From positions 36,605,942-36,669,941 of the forward strand of contig NW_024042261.1 of NCBI RefSeq assembly GCF_014851395.1: DNA of 64,000 nt, read 5' to 3'. Positions within the stretch are counted from its first letter, which is position 1. Every line of letters starts with the position of its first letter. This DNA comes from Micropterus salmoides (Eukaryota > Chordata > Actinopteri > Centrarchiformes > Centrarchidae). The position numbers and the translations under genes were made by a program. Positions 25,201-33,937 of the stretch are shown in pieces. The notes below the pieces were generated by a model. That model saw only the letters and a list, made by a program, of their open reading frames with translations. It made no database searches and was not told the DNA's origin.

Positions 25201-28200
25201 TTGTGGACAGAGAACCCATTTGTATTATTGCCATGTTGCATTCACTGAGCATCACAAGGAGTAAAACTTGGCAGAACTGGTGCCCTGCTCTCTTCACTGA
25301 CCTCATTTTGTCCTGTGCGGTGCTCCCGATAAGCTGATAACAGCACTGTCTTCGTGCTTTTGACTGCCACCTTTTCTCCCTCAGGAACTGCATGCGTGAA
25401 AAATGTAAAACCAGTTGGTGCATCAGTTGTCTTTCCACGAAAGCTACTAAGCTACATGTGCTATCTGCCTCTGCGTATCTAAAAATACAAAGACATGGAG
25501 GGACTTGTTGCAGATATTGACTGCCGTTTACAGTAGCAAATAGCGCTGAATGTGCTTTACACCCGCACCCCGTCAGGCAGACTCTGTGCAGACTTGTTTA
25601 TCTCACAGTGAGTGAAAACTGCGGCCACAGTGGGACCGAACACATCCTCCGAGACCGACAAGAGGCCAGTTTAACTGCGGTTTAATAGGGAATACAGTAA
25701 CGAGGTGGTTTTCTTTCCGGGTTTGGCTCTTGGCACCACAGGGTTGAGTTAACTAATAGGACAGCCAGCTGCACAGCTAACCTAGCTAACTAGACAGATC
25801 CAGTCCGCAGAGATGGGGTCTCTCGAGTTTGAGACTCGGACTCGAGTCGCAGTTAAGTCGCACACACAGTGACTTCAGACTTGAGACTTGTCTTCAAAAG
25901 ATTTCAGACTTGACTTGGACTCGAGGTGCGGGACTCAGGAACGATGTTTATTTTTGGGAAACGTCTGATGAGCTTGCTGCGTTACCTATAACCTGCCTAC
26001 ATGACACAACTATGTATCTGCTGCGCACCGCCACATGCGAGAGACACCGGCAGCTGCTGTGCCATTCATCATAAACTTTTGCTTTAAAACTTCATACAAG
26101 ACCCAAAGAAGCGCTGAATGCTAAATAGGTTAGTAACCTAAATAGGTTAGAAAACAGTCAGTAGCTCAGCATTGGCCATCTAACGTGAGCTTGCTTCTTG
26201 CTTTAGCTACGGCCTACGGGAGTTTAACTCTGACTGCCGTTCGTTATGAAAAGATGAATGAGCGTTTGTTTACTTGCCAGACATGTGGTAACGTTAGTTG
26301 ATTAAAGTAACCATTTACCTCTCACTGGCTGCCTTCACGTTAATTATTAAGCTTGGCTGCAAACAGGTTACAGTTTTATTTTTGCTAATGTAAAGTTACA
26401 GTTTATTTAGCTAACGTTACACTGGGTTTGAGAGTCTGGGGTGGGGGTTTACTTACGGTAGTTAAAAAGCCGTCATTAATTGCAATGCACATTACATGGT
26501 TGTGCTCTGTATGTAAAAACAGGTTACATTTACAGAATTCTTTATAGCTACGCAGTGTTATAAGCAGCCTGGGTTGAACGCAGCAGGTGATGCAACATTT
26601 ATTATAACCATAAGACTTGACTTGGACTCTACTTGAAAGACTTGAGACTTGACTTGGACTCTAGCTCAAAGAATTGTGAGCATCTTTTAAACACTAACAC
26701 CCTCCCCAGGTGCTCCCTGCTCCCAGTCCGGGCTGAGCCAGCGATGACCGCTAGTTGCACTACTAGCTGAGCTTATTAGATAACAGCAACCAGTCACGCT
26801 TTCTGTTCATCAGGAAACTCCGTAAATCACAGAGAGGCGGGGGGACAGGACCATCTAGAGCTTGTTTCAGACAAAGGCTGAAATGTGGGCCTGCATTTAG
26901 AACCTGCATAAGATAGATAAGATTTTTTGAACTTTGATTTATGCAAAGCTATCAGAGGCGTCGCAGAACTACAATATGATAATTAATAAGAGACTTTTAT
27001 CTGAAAAGACTTACAATTGCTATACACATCAGAGGTTGCGCACTTCTGAAGCAGCTTTGGGGGAAGTGTCTTGCTCATGGACACATTGGTGGATATGTTT
27101 CTGTTGGAACTGAACCTGGGTTTCCCACACCAGAGGTATGTGTGGTATCCACTGCACCATCGCCACCCTTTATAGGGCTGGAAATGCAGTATAATAGGGA
27201 CCTATTATACTGCATTTCCAGCCATTTTTGCTTCTCACCTGTAGTCTGTACTTACTTGATGTGTAGAAAAGGCGTCATTTGATGCGTGAATCTCATAAGA
27301 AAAAAGAATGACCGACATTGTGAGGTAGGTGGGTGTGTGGGTGGGTCAAATAAACTAAACCCGAACCCTTATCTGAATCTAAACCATGTAGTTTTATGCC
27401 TAAACCTAACCAAGTAGTTTTGTTCCCTAAACCTAACCAAACTGCGACTCCTTCACAACGTTAACCACGTCTTTATTATTGTTACCATGACAACAAAGAT
27501 CACCTAACAATTGGTAACCTGACCTCTGAAGTAGCAATAAATGACACGCAAAATGTCCTTAAAAGTGGGGTGCTATTTATACGTCATCTCATGTTGGTCA
27601 AAACATTATTTAACATGAATACTGGGCTTCCATAGTAACGCTTAGCAAAGTGTTTTTTTAGTGTGTATTGATAACTGTATTTGATACAAAATGTAGAGAA
27701 ATTCACCATGCCAATGTTTTTAACAGATGAATGTTTACCCACCTTTCTACTCCACTTTTCTGATTGATGTAAAATATACCCTGTTACTACGCTGTACATC
27801 TTACATTCAGATCAGTCTTGGAATAGACTGTATAACACTTATGATAACATTTTGAATCCCCCAATGTGAAAAAAAGTAATAAATGTTATTTCCAACATCA
27901 ACAAAACAGAAACAGTTAAAGACAGTGAATTAAACGATTGGGACTCGAGAGGCATTATGAGAGAGAAGTTGAGGAACAGGAAATAGGAAATTTGATTATA
28001 AAAAGCAGCTGAGGAAAACAGGAAGCGATAGAAGATAATTTCTTTAAGACAGATGTCAGATAAAGATATTTTACATTTCAGTGAGCAATATTCAGCGTTG
28101 GTTAGTTTACCTACATATCCTGAACCACAGTGTGGAGGGAATTTTAGTTGCACTGGCTTCTTAGTGGGGGCTTTGTAGGACGTGGTCAAGTTCTTCAAGA

Positions 28201-30828
28201 TCCTCTCAAGCCTGTGTATCCACAGCAAATGATTTTAATGAGGTCATACACATTATATATATATTTGCATTTTCTTAACAAGAAATCTTCAATTGAAGTT
28301 TAAGAAACAATTCAAGAGGAAAGAGAGTAGGAGACTGATTATAAGGCCTATTGTTCTGCTAATATTTGTAGTCCTTTCACAGGAATCTTGAGTTACAAAT
28401 AAGTCACATACTTCATAAGTACATGATTATTTATTCATTAGGTCTGTTTCCATTCACTTTGTTGCATTTTGTTTAAATCAGTACATGAATGTTTCCACCT
28501 AAGCCAAATGTAAAACTTTTAAAAACATGTCAGGTGTTTCCACTGTGACTTGTAACCAAGGTTATTTTTTAAATTTCAGTTTAGTTTTAATTAGTTTTTA
28601 ACGTGGATTTGCTAGTTTAGTTTTTATTTTTTGAAAATGCTTAGTTTTAGTTTAGTTTGTATTAGTTTTAGTCTTCAGTACTAACACAGTCTAAAAAATA
28701 CTACAAAAAATGAAGCACATGCAATCTACAGTATAATTTCTAACCTACAGACAGGAAAACCCTTAGAGCAAACTACCCCAATCCTACTACCCAGTGGTCC
28801 CAAGAAATTCATTAAATCAGTCTCTAGGTTTATCATTCTTGGTTAAAGAGGTGAAATGCAATTGATGGACAGCTAGGAAATGGGAAGAAAGTGGAGGCTG
28901 CCCTTGGAGCCACAAACAGGTCCCTAGCACCCTGAAGGCAAGTATGACTGGAAAGCAGTTATCTTAAAATCTAAACCTTTATTAATCAAAAATAGGTATT
29001 AAAACTATGTGAAGCACAAAGAGACAGGTTGGCTGAGATATATAAATATAATGACCAGCAGACACATTAACCCAGTGCAAGGGGAGCTCACAGTCAGTGT
29101 TCTAGGAACAAGTTTATCCCACACGCAGGATGAGCTCTAAGCCAGACCATCATAACAGAACAAAATAAGGAAAAGAAAACCACCAAGACAGTGACTCAAT
29201 ACCTGCAACCCAAACTAAACACACCTCTATACAGTTGTTGCATTCATAGTATTTTCTCTGTATGTGTAAAAGACAGAAAACATGTTTAAATCCCACCAAC
29301 TACACAGCTAATCCCTACCTGGGTCTCTTCAGCTAATTTAGCGCCCCCCTAGCGTTACACGGGGCTCTCCTCGTAACAGCGGTTGCCACCTGCACCACGC
29401 TGCAGCCAAACACCGCCCTGACCCCGGGCTCTCCTGACAGACAAAGTGGCCGGACAGCCACATGACACGCATCATGCCAGCTCTCATGCGGAGTGTGCAT
29501 GGTGCATGCAGGAATGTCCACCAGAGCTGTTGCCCGTGAATTGAATGTTCATTTCTCTACCATAAGCCGTCTCCAAAAGGCGTTTCAGAGAATATGACAG
29601 TATTCAACCGGCCTCACAACTGCCGACCATGTGTAACCACACCAGCCCAGACCTCCCCATCTAGCATTTTCACCTCCAAGATCGTCTGAGACCGGCCACC
29701 CGGACATCTGCTGCAACAATCGGTTTGCATGACCAAAGAATTTCTGCACAAACTGTCATTAACCGTCTCAGGGAAGTTCATCTGCATGCTCGACGTCCTC
29801 ATCGGGGTCTCGACCTGACTCCAGTTAGTCGTCATAACCGGCTTTGGTGGGCAAATGCTCATATTTGATGGCATTTGGCACATGCTCTGGATCGGCGTAC
29901 ACGACAGCATGTTCCAGGTCCTGCCAATATCCAGCAACTTCGCACAGCCATTGAAGAGTAGTGGACCAACATTCCACAGGCCACAATCAAAAACCTGATC
30001 CACTCTATGCGAAGGAGATGTGTTGCACTGAGTGAGGCCAGGCCCCCCAGACCACCCCAATACAGTGAAACTGCACATTTTCGAGTCTGACTGACTTCAG
30101 ATAACACTACTATTTCGGCAAAAAATCCCACCACAAATCCAAACACATATTAACTTCAGCAGTTCCAGTAAAGTGCAGCTCACAGTTCCAAACAGAGAAA
30201 GGTTGCGCTTCAGTTTTTTGATGATTATATCAGATGGGCAGAATTGATTAGCGCACAGCATAGCGTCCTAGGCAACGGCCTATGTCACCTATGCCACGGC
30301 TGGTCCTGAATGTAAAGGTTTCCATATACTGATCAAATGATATGCTGAAGTAAAAAGGTGATCATTGATTGAGGTTTTTGTACCTGAAGCTTCTAGGTAA
30401 ATTCTGTTCCCATAAAGACCATTACCACATAACCAAATCAATATGAATCAGAAAACTAGAACACCACTTCAAGAGCAGTAAGAAATCCAGAATTTCCTGT
30501 AAAAAGGGTGACATTTATATATAGTATATTTAAAATAATGGGGAAACATTCCTCTGTAACTGTGTATAAATACAGGATAAGCTTGACAAAGTGAGTGTAT
30601 ATTTAAGTCACAGATTTTATTTTTCACCACCTGTGGTTTTTAATAGGGACAAAAAGGAATTGCAATATGGACCCTCCATATCTGAGCCACATATAAGGCC
30701 ACAGTTGGAATTGGATGATAAAGTGAAGCAGATCAGACCAGTGATTTCACCCACCTCAATATCCAGTACAGGGAGAGAATGAGGAGGATGGCGACTATAA
30801 TCATGCGTTTCTTTTGTTGAAATTTCAT
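14731..30828 (-). CDS. GT92 family glycosyltransferase, nine coding exons, 433 aa
   Basis: Joined minus-strand exons: 30828-30755, 28211-28111, 27780-27743, 25109-24893, 23331-23216, 21826-21715, 19972-19771, 19146-18841, 14866-14731. All introns are GT-AG, all phases agree, and the total is 1302 nt with no internal stop. Residues 9-22 form a signal anchor after a basic tail (QQKKR), so the protein is predicted to be a type II Golgi/ER membrane enzyme. The lumenal part carries a Cys pair motif CHLCC, FPYNFTLC, and the GT92 (old DUF23) core around residues 220-285 with GLVEVIPW, GDLHYFGQ and HDIDEL. D275-x-D277 is the expected metal/nucleotide-sugar DxD. N-glycosylation sequons (NLT, NCS, NFT, NVS, NVT, NET) fit a lumenal domain. 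GT92 members described elsewhere are galactosyltransferases; donor and acceptor here cannot be told. Exon 3 (38 nt) is the least certain, but only with it is the frame kept. Confidence 0.88.
15171..16655 (+). mobile_element. L2/CR1-type LINE, 5'-truncated, in GT92 intron 8
   Basis: The 5'-truncated copy starts inside the reverse transcriptase and ends with the LINE-typical CTGGCAATAAAGCGGATTCT and the short ATTCTG repeat. It lies antisense to the GT92 gene. The 3' UTR (16156-16655) is intact to the tail. Confidence 0.88.
15174..16155 (+). pseudogene. LINE reverse transcriptase, catalytically dead
   Basis: Reads VDFSSAFNTIIPDILSTKL, then TGAPQGCVLSPLLFSLYTND, with KFANNTTV where the active site should read FADD. 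A frameshift near 15650-15680 separates this from the C-terminal part (SFRFLGSTISQDLKWEP ... HRNRFFPQAITLMNS, stop at 16153). Both catalytic aspartates (15488-15493) are Asn codons. Confidence 0.85.
16656..17121. other. Intron sequence, nothing recognised
   Basis: AT-rich sequence inside GT92 intron 8 between the LINE and the possible exon at 17122. Confidence 0.4.
17122..17327 (+). CDS. Possible plus-strand exon of an unrecognised gene
   Basis: A 206-nt stretch is open in one frame between a strong acceptor (TTTTTCCTTGCAG) and a donor (ACAG|GTAAAT), phase 2 to phase 1. It would encode YLGPETLSLSLSSELM, WETEFSVPEQLIRI, SEYVEPDGNACVGMKK. It lies antisense in GT92 intron 8. I recognise no family, and partner exons were not found. 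It could also be a transposon or retroelement exon. Confidence 0.35.
17330..18209. other. Intron sequence, nothing recognised
   Basis: AT-rich part of GT92 intron 8, with no supportable coding or repeat call. Confidence 0.4.
18210..18270. repeat. Fragment of a hAT-type MITE terminus
   Basis: ACGGCTGAACGATTTTGGAA followed by ATTGCGATTGCGATTT is a familiar terminal sequence of teleost hAT MITEs. The opposite end was not identified. Confidence 0.45.
18841..19146 (-). CDS. GT92 gene exon 8
   Basis: The exon is 306 nt and encodes SWLELFPLLQKKYDH, YIFENNVFPSTNF, NNVTGVNILAQLYHIPL and KIIVNPRGVFSATVHGLL. These match the family's ENH-IFP, GINILEHIYRE and MIVQPR-VH blocks in order. It ends MYHTR with the last codon split AG|A across the final intron. 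Confidence 0.9.
19771..19972 (-). CDS. GT92 gene exon 7: catalytic core with DxD
   Basis: The exon is 202 nt and is the strongest family match in the window: GLVEVIPWSLSRFLN, HGPGDLHYFGQ, CVYRYMYQSRYVALHDIDEL. The acceptor has a clear TTTTTTTCAG tract and the donor is ACAG|GTAGCA. HDID provides the predicted metal-binding aspartates. Confidence 0.92.
20105..21190. mobile_element. DNA element with ~90-bp terminal inverted repeats
   Basis: The left arm (20105-20222) and the reverse complement of the right arm (21090-21190) match over about 90 bp, sharing AAATGTATTTATTTATGTGT, GTTTTAATATT and TCTGTTTTATTCTT. The 870-bp interior is GC-richer and not AT satellite. It contains ATGGTGTTGTGTCGATC followed by a GTGAGT donor-like site, so it may be the first exon of a lost transposase. 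It lies in GT92 intron 6. The superfamily is unknown. Confidence 0.65.
20591..20611. repeat. Perfect 10-bp-arm palindrome
   Basis: GAGTATTTAC, one central G, then GTAAATACTC. It lies inside the long-TIR element and could be a protein-binding or cruciform site. Confidence 0.8.
21400..21530. repeat. Fragment of a dispersed teleost repeat
   Basis: A CGTTGTCTCATCATCGTC-type stretch followed by AAGGTTGTTGACGAATATA resembles a common fish non-autonomous element. There is no coding potential. It sits between GT92 exons 7 and 6. Confidence 0.4.
21715..21826 (-). CDS. GT92 gene exon 6
   Basis: The exon is 112 nt and encodes LVQSLEMVQLLGVNRVAIYK, then TNCSSEAQRILDYYTHKG. This is the Rossmann-like start of the GT92 catalytic domain (family pattern: E-M-x-x-L-G-V-x-x-V-x-Y). 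Acceptor is ATGTAG, donor AAAG|GTAAAA. It was too short to stand out as an open frame. Confidence 0.86.
21945..22105. repeat. Dispersed teleost repeat rich in GAGAC/GGTCTT
   Basis: The block with ATGGTCTTGACTGGTCTTGA, GAGACCGAGACAAGACTGAG and the palindromic CTGGTCTTAAGACCAG is a common fish MITE-like sequence. It lies in GT92 intron 5. Confidence 0.55.
22176..22219. repeat. (TG)n microsatellite
   Basis: About 22 TG dinucleotides in GT92 intron 5. Confidence 0.97.
22990..23142. repeat. MITE related to 'GTTACT' family
   Basis: The block is dominated by alternating GTAACTAGTAA/TTACTAGTTAC words and ends ACGCATTACTGCCCAACACT. It is self-complementary in character and common in teleosts. A relic of the same family is at 33773-33870. 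Confidence 0.55.
23216..23331 (-). CDS. GT92 gene exon 5
   Basis: The exon is 116 nt and encodes KLDKEFFEVKNQ and then FPYNFTLCLSAMFDFTNVLQ, a hallmark strand-loop of the family. Acceptor CCTTAG and donor GCAG|GTAACG are both good. It contributes an NFT sequon. Confidence 0.88.
23735..24230 (+). mobile_element. LINE endonuclease fragment in GT92 intron 4
   Basis: The plus frame gives YRAPGPYSEFLSEFAEFLS, then KVIIVGDFNIHVDVEN (AP-endonuclease GDFN block), and after a frame break NHTLDLVLVYGIE and LSNHCLIPF (the SDH-type block, here SNH). The catalytic Asp of SDH is therefore Asn. No reverse transcriptase follows. Confidence 0.78.
24240..24360. repeat. SINE-like dispersed repeat
   Basis: The block (GGTGGCTCAGGGACATATTG ... 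GAATCAAAACCGGGTCTCCC) resembles a degraded relative at 27050-27170 and a common fish repeat ending in 'ACTGCACCATNGCCAC'. The class is uncertain. Confidence 0.4.
24893..25109 (-). CDS. GT92 gene exon 4
   Basis: The exon is 217 nt and encodes VRVISVMLREKTEAYRCHLCC and SLHSDHFGFKYGTADIMC, which follow the usual N-terminal part of fish GT92 proteins. Its acceptor is GTGTCAG and its donor GAAG|GTAAAA. Cysteines in CHLCC and in the following IMC/DCE positions are likely disulphide partners. Confidence 0.85.
25186..25320 (+). repeat. Second copy of the 6508-6640 repeat
   Basis: Shares GGCACTTTTAATTGTGGACA and TGGTGCCCTGCTCTCTTCAC with the block after the Tc1 fragment at 5981-6503. It lies in GT92 intron 3. 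Confidence 0.6.
25808..26680. repeat. Repeat pair rich in GACTTGACTTGGACTC
   Basis: Blocks 25808-25935 and 26605-26675 consist of short GAGACTTGACTTGGACTCKA-type words in the same orientation, a signature of a common teleost repeat. The 670 bp between them hold nothing recognisable. It may be one element with subterminal repeats. Confidence 0.5.
27176..27223. repeat. Perfect hairpin, 23-bp arms, 2-nt spacer
   Basis: The left arm 27176-27198 (GGCTGGAAATGCAGTATAAT...) and the right arm 27201-27223 are exact reverse complements separated by GA. It lies in GT92 intron 3 just after a SINE-like repeat. It is too perfect to be old. Confidence 0.95.
27743..27780 (-). CDS. GT92 gene exon 3 (short, 38 nt)
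   Basis: This exon is inferred from phase. Exon 2 ends in phase 1 and exon 4 starts in phase 0, so an exon of 3n+2 nt is needed between them. The 38-nt stretch encodes YILHQSEKWSRK, has acceptor AACAG and donor AAAG|GTGGGT, and lies in a block conserved with 7470-7508. The polypyrimidine tract is poor. Relatives usually show an 'xYIVSAY' type strand here, which this only partly resembles. Confidence 0.55.
28111..28211 (-). CDS. GT92 gene exon 2: lumenal stem
   Basis: The exon is 101 nt, with acceptor ...ACACAG at 28212 and donor GTAG|GTAAAC. It encodes a Lys/Pro-rich stem (RLERILKNLTTSYKAPTKK) with one NLT sequon, ending PPHCGSGYV. The region matches the copy at 8241-8138 in both exon and flanking intron. 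Confidence 0.8.
28560..28690. repeat. TTTTAG-rich dispersed repeat
   Basis: Words such as TTAGTTTTAGTTTAGTTTGT are repeated over about 130 bp, a low-complexity pattern common in teleost MITEs. It lies in GT92 intron 1. Confidence 0.5.
29445..30090 (+). mobile_element. Tc1-like transposon with an internal deletion
   Basis: The plus strand reads AVARELNVHFSTISRLQ, then TTSAATIGLHDQRISAQTVI-like N-terminal transposase, and then at about 29880 jumps from WANAHI-HLA directly to ALDRRVHDSMFQVLPISSNF-like C-terminal sequence. The middle with the first catalytic Asp is missing. Stops and frameshifts are present. It lies in GT92 intron 1. Confidence 0.78.
30755..30828 (-). CDS. GT92 gene exon 1: start codon, cytosolic tail and signal anchor
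   Basis: The ATG at 30828 has A at -3. It encodes MKFQQKKR and then a hydrophobic run (MIIVAILLILSLYW). The donor GAG|GTGGGT follows 30755, leaving phase 2. The same architecture and donor position occur in the paralogous exon at 9414-9526, which supports the start and the splice site. Confidence 0.82.
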
Positions 30829-30934
30829 TTGTGGAGGCTAATCAAGGTGGACATACATAATGCCTCAGTTCTGCTGCATTTGGCTCATCAGTGTCTCCCT
30901 GATCCAGGCGCAGAAACCTGGAAAAGCAGAAGTA

Positions 30935-31101
30935 CAGTCCCCTCCAAAGGTATCAGAATGGTAAGGCCTTTGTTTTTGTTGTTCACTTTGGGTTAACTCT
31001 CGTCTCATACTCATCTTTTGATCTTAAACCCAAATGTCTTCAGTGAACAACAAAAGGCAAAAGGAATTTGCCTTACCGTTCCAATACTTTGGAGGGGACT
31101 G
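30935..31101. mobile_element. Tc1 MITE (CAGTCCCCTCC family), 167 bp
   Basis: TA at 30933-30934 and 31102-31103 flank CAGTCCCCTCC ... GGAGGGGACTG ends. It sits between the conserved GT92 leader block (31117-31175) and exon 1, close to the presumed transcription start. Confidence 0.85.
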
Positions 31102-31116
31102 TAAGTGATTGATGCT

Positions 31117-31175
31117 TATATTTTCCTCACATGCTTCAGCTCCAACTTCTCAGACGTCCTCAGTGGAGAAACAAG
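31117..31175 (-). promoter_or_regulatory. Conserved 5' leader block upstream of GT92 exon 1
   Basis: About 59 bp here (reading TTTCTCCACTGAGGACGTCT on the minus strand) is nearly repeated at 9576-9634, upstream of the paralogous exon 1. Conservation only in this patch suggests a non-coding first exon or a proximal control element. In this copy a GTGAGG splice-donor-like site follows. The role is inferred from position. Confidence 0.45.
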
Positions 31176-31267
31176 GCCTGTAGGGAATACAGTGTTCATT
31201 TCATTCCACAATAGGAGATAAACTGAACAAATTAACATCCCCTTATTGCAAACACACAAAACACAGG

Positions 31268-31935
31268 CAGCACTCGACCTAACATTTGTGTCTAGTGCAT
31301 TGGCAGGTTTAAGCACGTGGAGTGTGATAAAACATACTACAATAGGAAGTGATAACTAACCTGTAATATCTAAGTAAGCTGTTATTGAAGGTTATTATAA
31401 TAATGAAAAGAAAATTCCCAGATAGAAATTGGGCAAGGCTAACTGGGGTGCTTTCCAAGAGATCAGTGCAAACAGATGCAGAAGCAAGGTGTTGGGATTG
31501 TTTTATAGAGTTTGGCATATTGGCCTTTAGCGTGGAAACGAGCTATGATAGATAGATAGATAGATGATGGTAGAGCTTATAATTGGGTTATGAACCTTTT
31601 ATTTGAAAGTAACCGGTGCAGAATACTCCAGTGTATATCGGGTGGAGAATGGGACTCCGCAAGGTAGTGTGTGTAGCCCACTGTTATTCAATATAATGAT
31701 AAATGACATCTTCTCTTATGTTGAACAAAGCGTAGGGAAATATTTGTAAGCAGATGACGGGGCTGGGTAAGAGGCTGCAAAGAGTCTCAGTCAGTAAGAA
31801 AATGCAGGCAACAATGGTTAAGGTTGAAAAATTTGGCAAATAAATGGGGATTTATTTGTAGCTAAAACACATGTTTCACAAGGCGGCATAAAGTCACACC
31901 TATTTCCCTGACAGACAATCTCTTGAGCAAGTTAA
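31268..31935 (+). mobile_element. LINE reverse transcriptase fragment, inverted partner of 39437-40086
   Basis: The plus strand gives VENGTPQGSVCSPLLFNIMI (RT block) and, after a stop, an ADDG remnant of the active site. About 650 bp reappears as reverse complement at 39437-40086, including the (GATA)n run at 31543-31565. Confidence 0.75.
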
Positions 31936-33396
31936 AGGTACAGTGGGTAATATTTCTGAGGACCTATTAACAGAAATGCAACATAAATCCATAACTATGT
32001 TTTCAGTGGTGTGTAAAGACCTTGCATATTAAACCATTATGTTTTTATTACCTTAGAATGAGCCATTTAGATCTACATAACCGTGGGTACTCCCTTCCAT
32101 GGATGTCACCACGTTGCGTCTTCATGTTTATCGGAAAACGGACAAGCAGCACTACAGAGCATGTTTCGTCACTATGTTCTTCTTGTTCTGCTTCTGGTAG
32201 AATTCATGCAGTGTAGACACTCATCACCACGTTGAATACATACGTTTGAAGAAGAAGTAATAATATACAGCAGGGGTCGGCAAATAAGTGTTGCATTGTA
32301 TCAACCGTTAGATGGTCGTTGAGAATATAACGCATAATATTTGATCCTGTTGTTATGGTGTTCATTTAGCTCAATCAGTAAAGCACTGGACTCTCACCTG
32401 TGTGTTCGATCCCACCTCAGGACAATTTTTTTCTCTCCAACAAATGGTCTCTGCAGCGACTGTGTTTCAGGCTCACATTACTGCGTGTGCTGCACTGTTT
32501 TGGTTTCGGTTACATTTAGGGGAATCACGTTTTCTGACAGCTCTTTCAGAGATGTGTCAAGCAAGCTACAGACACTTTTAACGCTGTTCAGAAGTTTTCC
32601 AAGTAAAAGCTCTCAATTCAACTCCAAGTAAAGCATTACAGCAAACAAGCTGCTTGCGCTTTTATTTTGCAGGCAAAACCACTAATGATCAAGTTAATGT
32701 CACATTAAATTGCTGTGGAAGTTCAGGTTAACGGCTACTTACGGGAATTTTCAAGAGGGTCCAACTGCAGACCTCCACTGTGGAAACACTTCCGGTGCAG
32801 ACCTCCACTCTCAGGTCGGCTCCACTGTCAGGACAGGCAATACATACAAAAAATACAATATAAAATTGTGCGATTTGACAGGAAACGTATTCAAAAATAA
32901 TAAATTTTAATCATGCAGACACTTCTCGGGGAAGGGATTTTGTTATTGAGTTTGAGTAAAGAATTTATTTAATTCAGGGTTATTAGTTCTACATTAACAT
33001 TATTGGGGAGGGGTTTACGCAAGCCTGTATTTCTAAAGGCCCAGGGTGACCAACAGCGACAGATCTACCAACCAATCAGATGTGATTGAGGATTTGGTGA
33101 TGTCATTTGTTTCACCCAGTGACTGAGAAACTAGGTCGGGTCGCTGCCGCTTTTCTTGTGGTAAGTAGAGTCGTTAACACCTCCACCAATTTCTTAATAA
33201 ATCTACCTAAACAAACCTCCTTTATTGACTGACTACTCTCTACTGTCAATAGACACCTTTTGTCCTGTGTCAGCCACCGTAGCTGTCCTACGCTCCTTGA
33301 AAGGGTAGGGGCAGTAGTAGGACAGTTGGTTGCAATTCGCAACCTCACCGCTAGATACCACTAAATCTTACACACTGAACCATTAAAGCAGTTCAG
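31931..33396. mobile_element. TTAA-flanked DNA element (composite)
   Basis: The left end TTAAAGGTACAGTGGGTAAT and the right end TTACACACTGAACCATTAA (reverse complement TTAATGGTTCAGTGTGTAA) are recognisable ends of an abundant teleost TTAA element. The interior includes sequence also present at 39305-39436, a tRNA-like stretch and GCTAGATACCACTAAATC near the right end. No transposase is visible. Confidence 0.55.
32360..32424 (+). repeat. tRNA-derived sequence (SINE head)
   Basis: TTTAGCTCAATCAGTAAAGC resembles a Pol III A box, ACTCTCACC an anticodon region and TGTTCGATCCC a B box, with spacing close to a tRNA. The acceptor stem does not pair properly and no 3' partner fits, so it is a relic rather than a working tRNA gene. 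Confidence 0.5.
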
Positions 33397-33937
33397 GGTT
33401 TAAAAGTCATGAAATCAACACAACTCTGTGAAGGCTTTTAGTTTTACACGACAATCTTTCGGCGACACCAGAGCCCTGAAAGACAGGCATACTACTTTCA
33501 CTTTCCATTAGGCTAATGGCAAATTAAATTATTATTTAGTTTCTTCAAAGCAATTGTAGGCTACGCACTGAATAAAAATCTTAGTCAGATAATCAGTGGA
33601 TTGGTGGATCGATGTCTGACAGATAACTTTTTTAATTGAATTTCACCAGTGAAACTAATCTTGGCTTTCACTCAGGTTACCAGCTTTAATTTATTCAGGA
33701 AACAATATTTTTGATCTGCATATGCAGATGGACAACAACAGTCCTGTTGGGCTTTACACATGACGCACAGACAGAGTTGGGAAGTAATCGATTACATGTA
33801 AAAAAAAAAAAAAACATTTTTTTTAAGTAACTGTATTCTGTTACAGAAAAAAAAGACATAATCAGATCACAGGTACAGTTTGTAAAATCGGGTATTACTC
33901 ATAGGGATTACTTTAAGCAGAATGTTTCCATAAAAAT

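Noticed and set aside
25450..25800. GC-richer segment as an alternative GT92 promoter
   Set aside because: Only base composition and an ETS-like CCGGAAAG word support it; it lies inside intron 3 next to repeats.
29333..30146. Minus-strand frames of 95-154 codons
   Set aside because: Antisense to a Tc1 transposase read on the plus strand.
32360..32424. Functional tRNA gene
   Set aside because: A- and B-box-like motifs exist, but the acceptor stem does not pair; interpreted as a SINE head.
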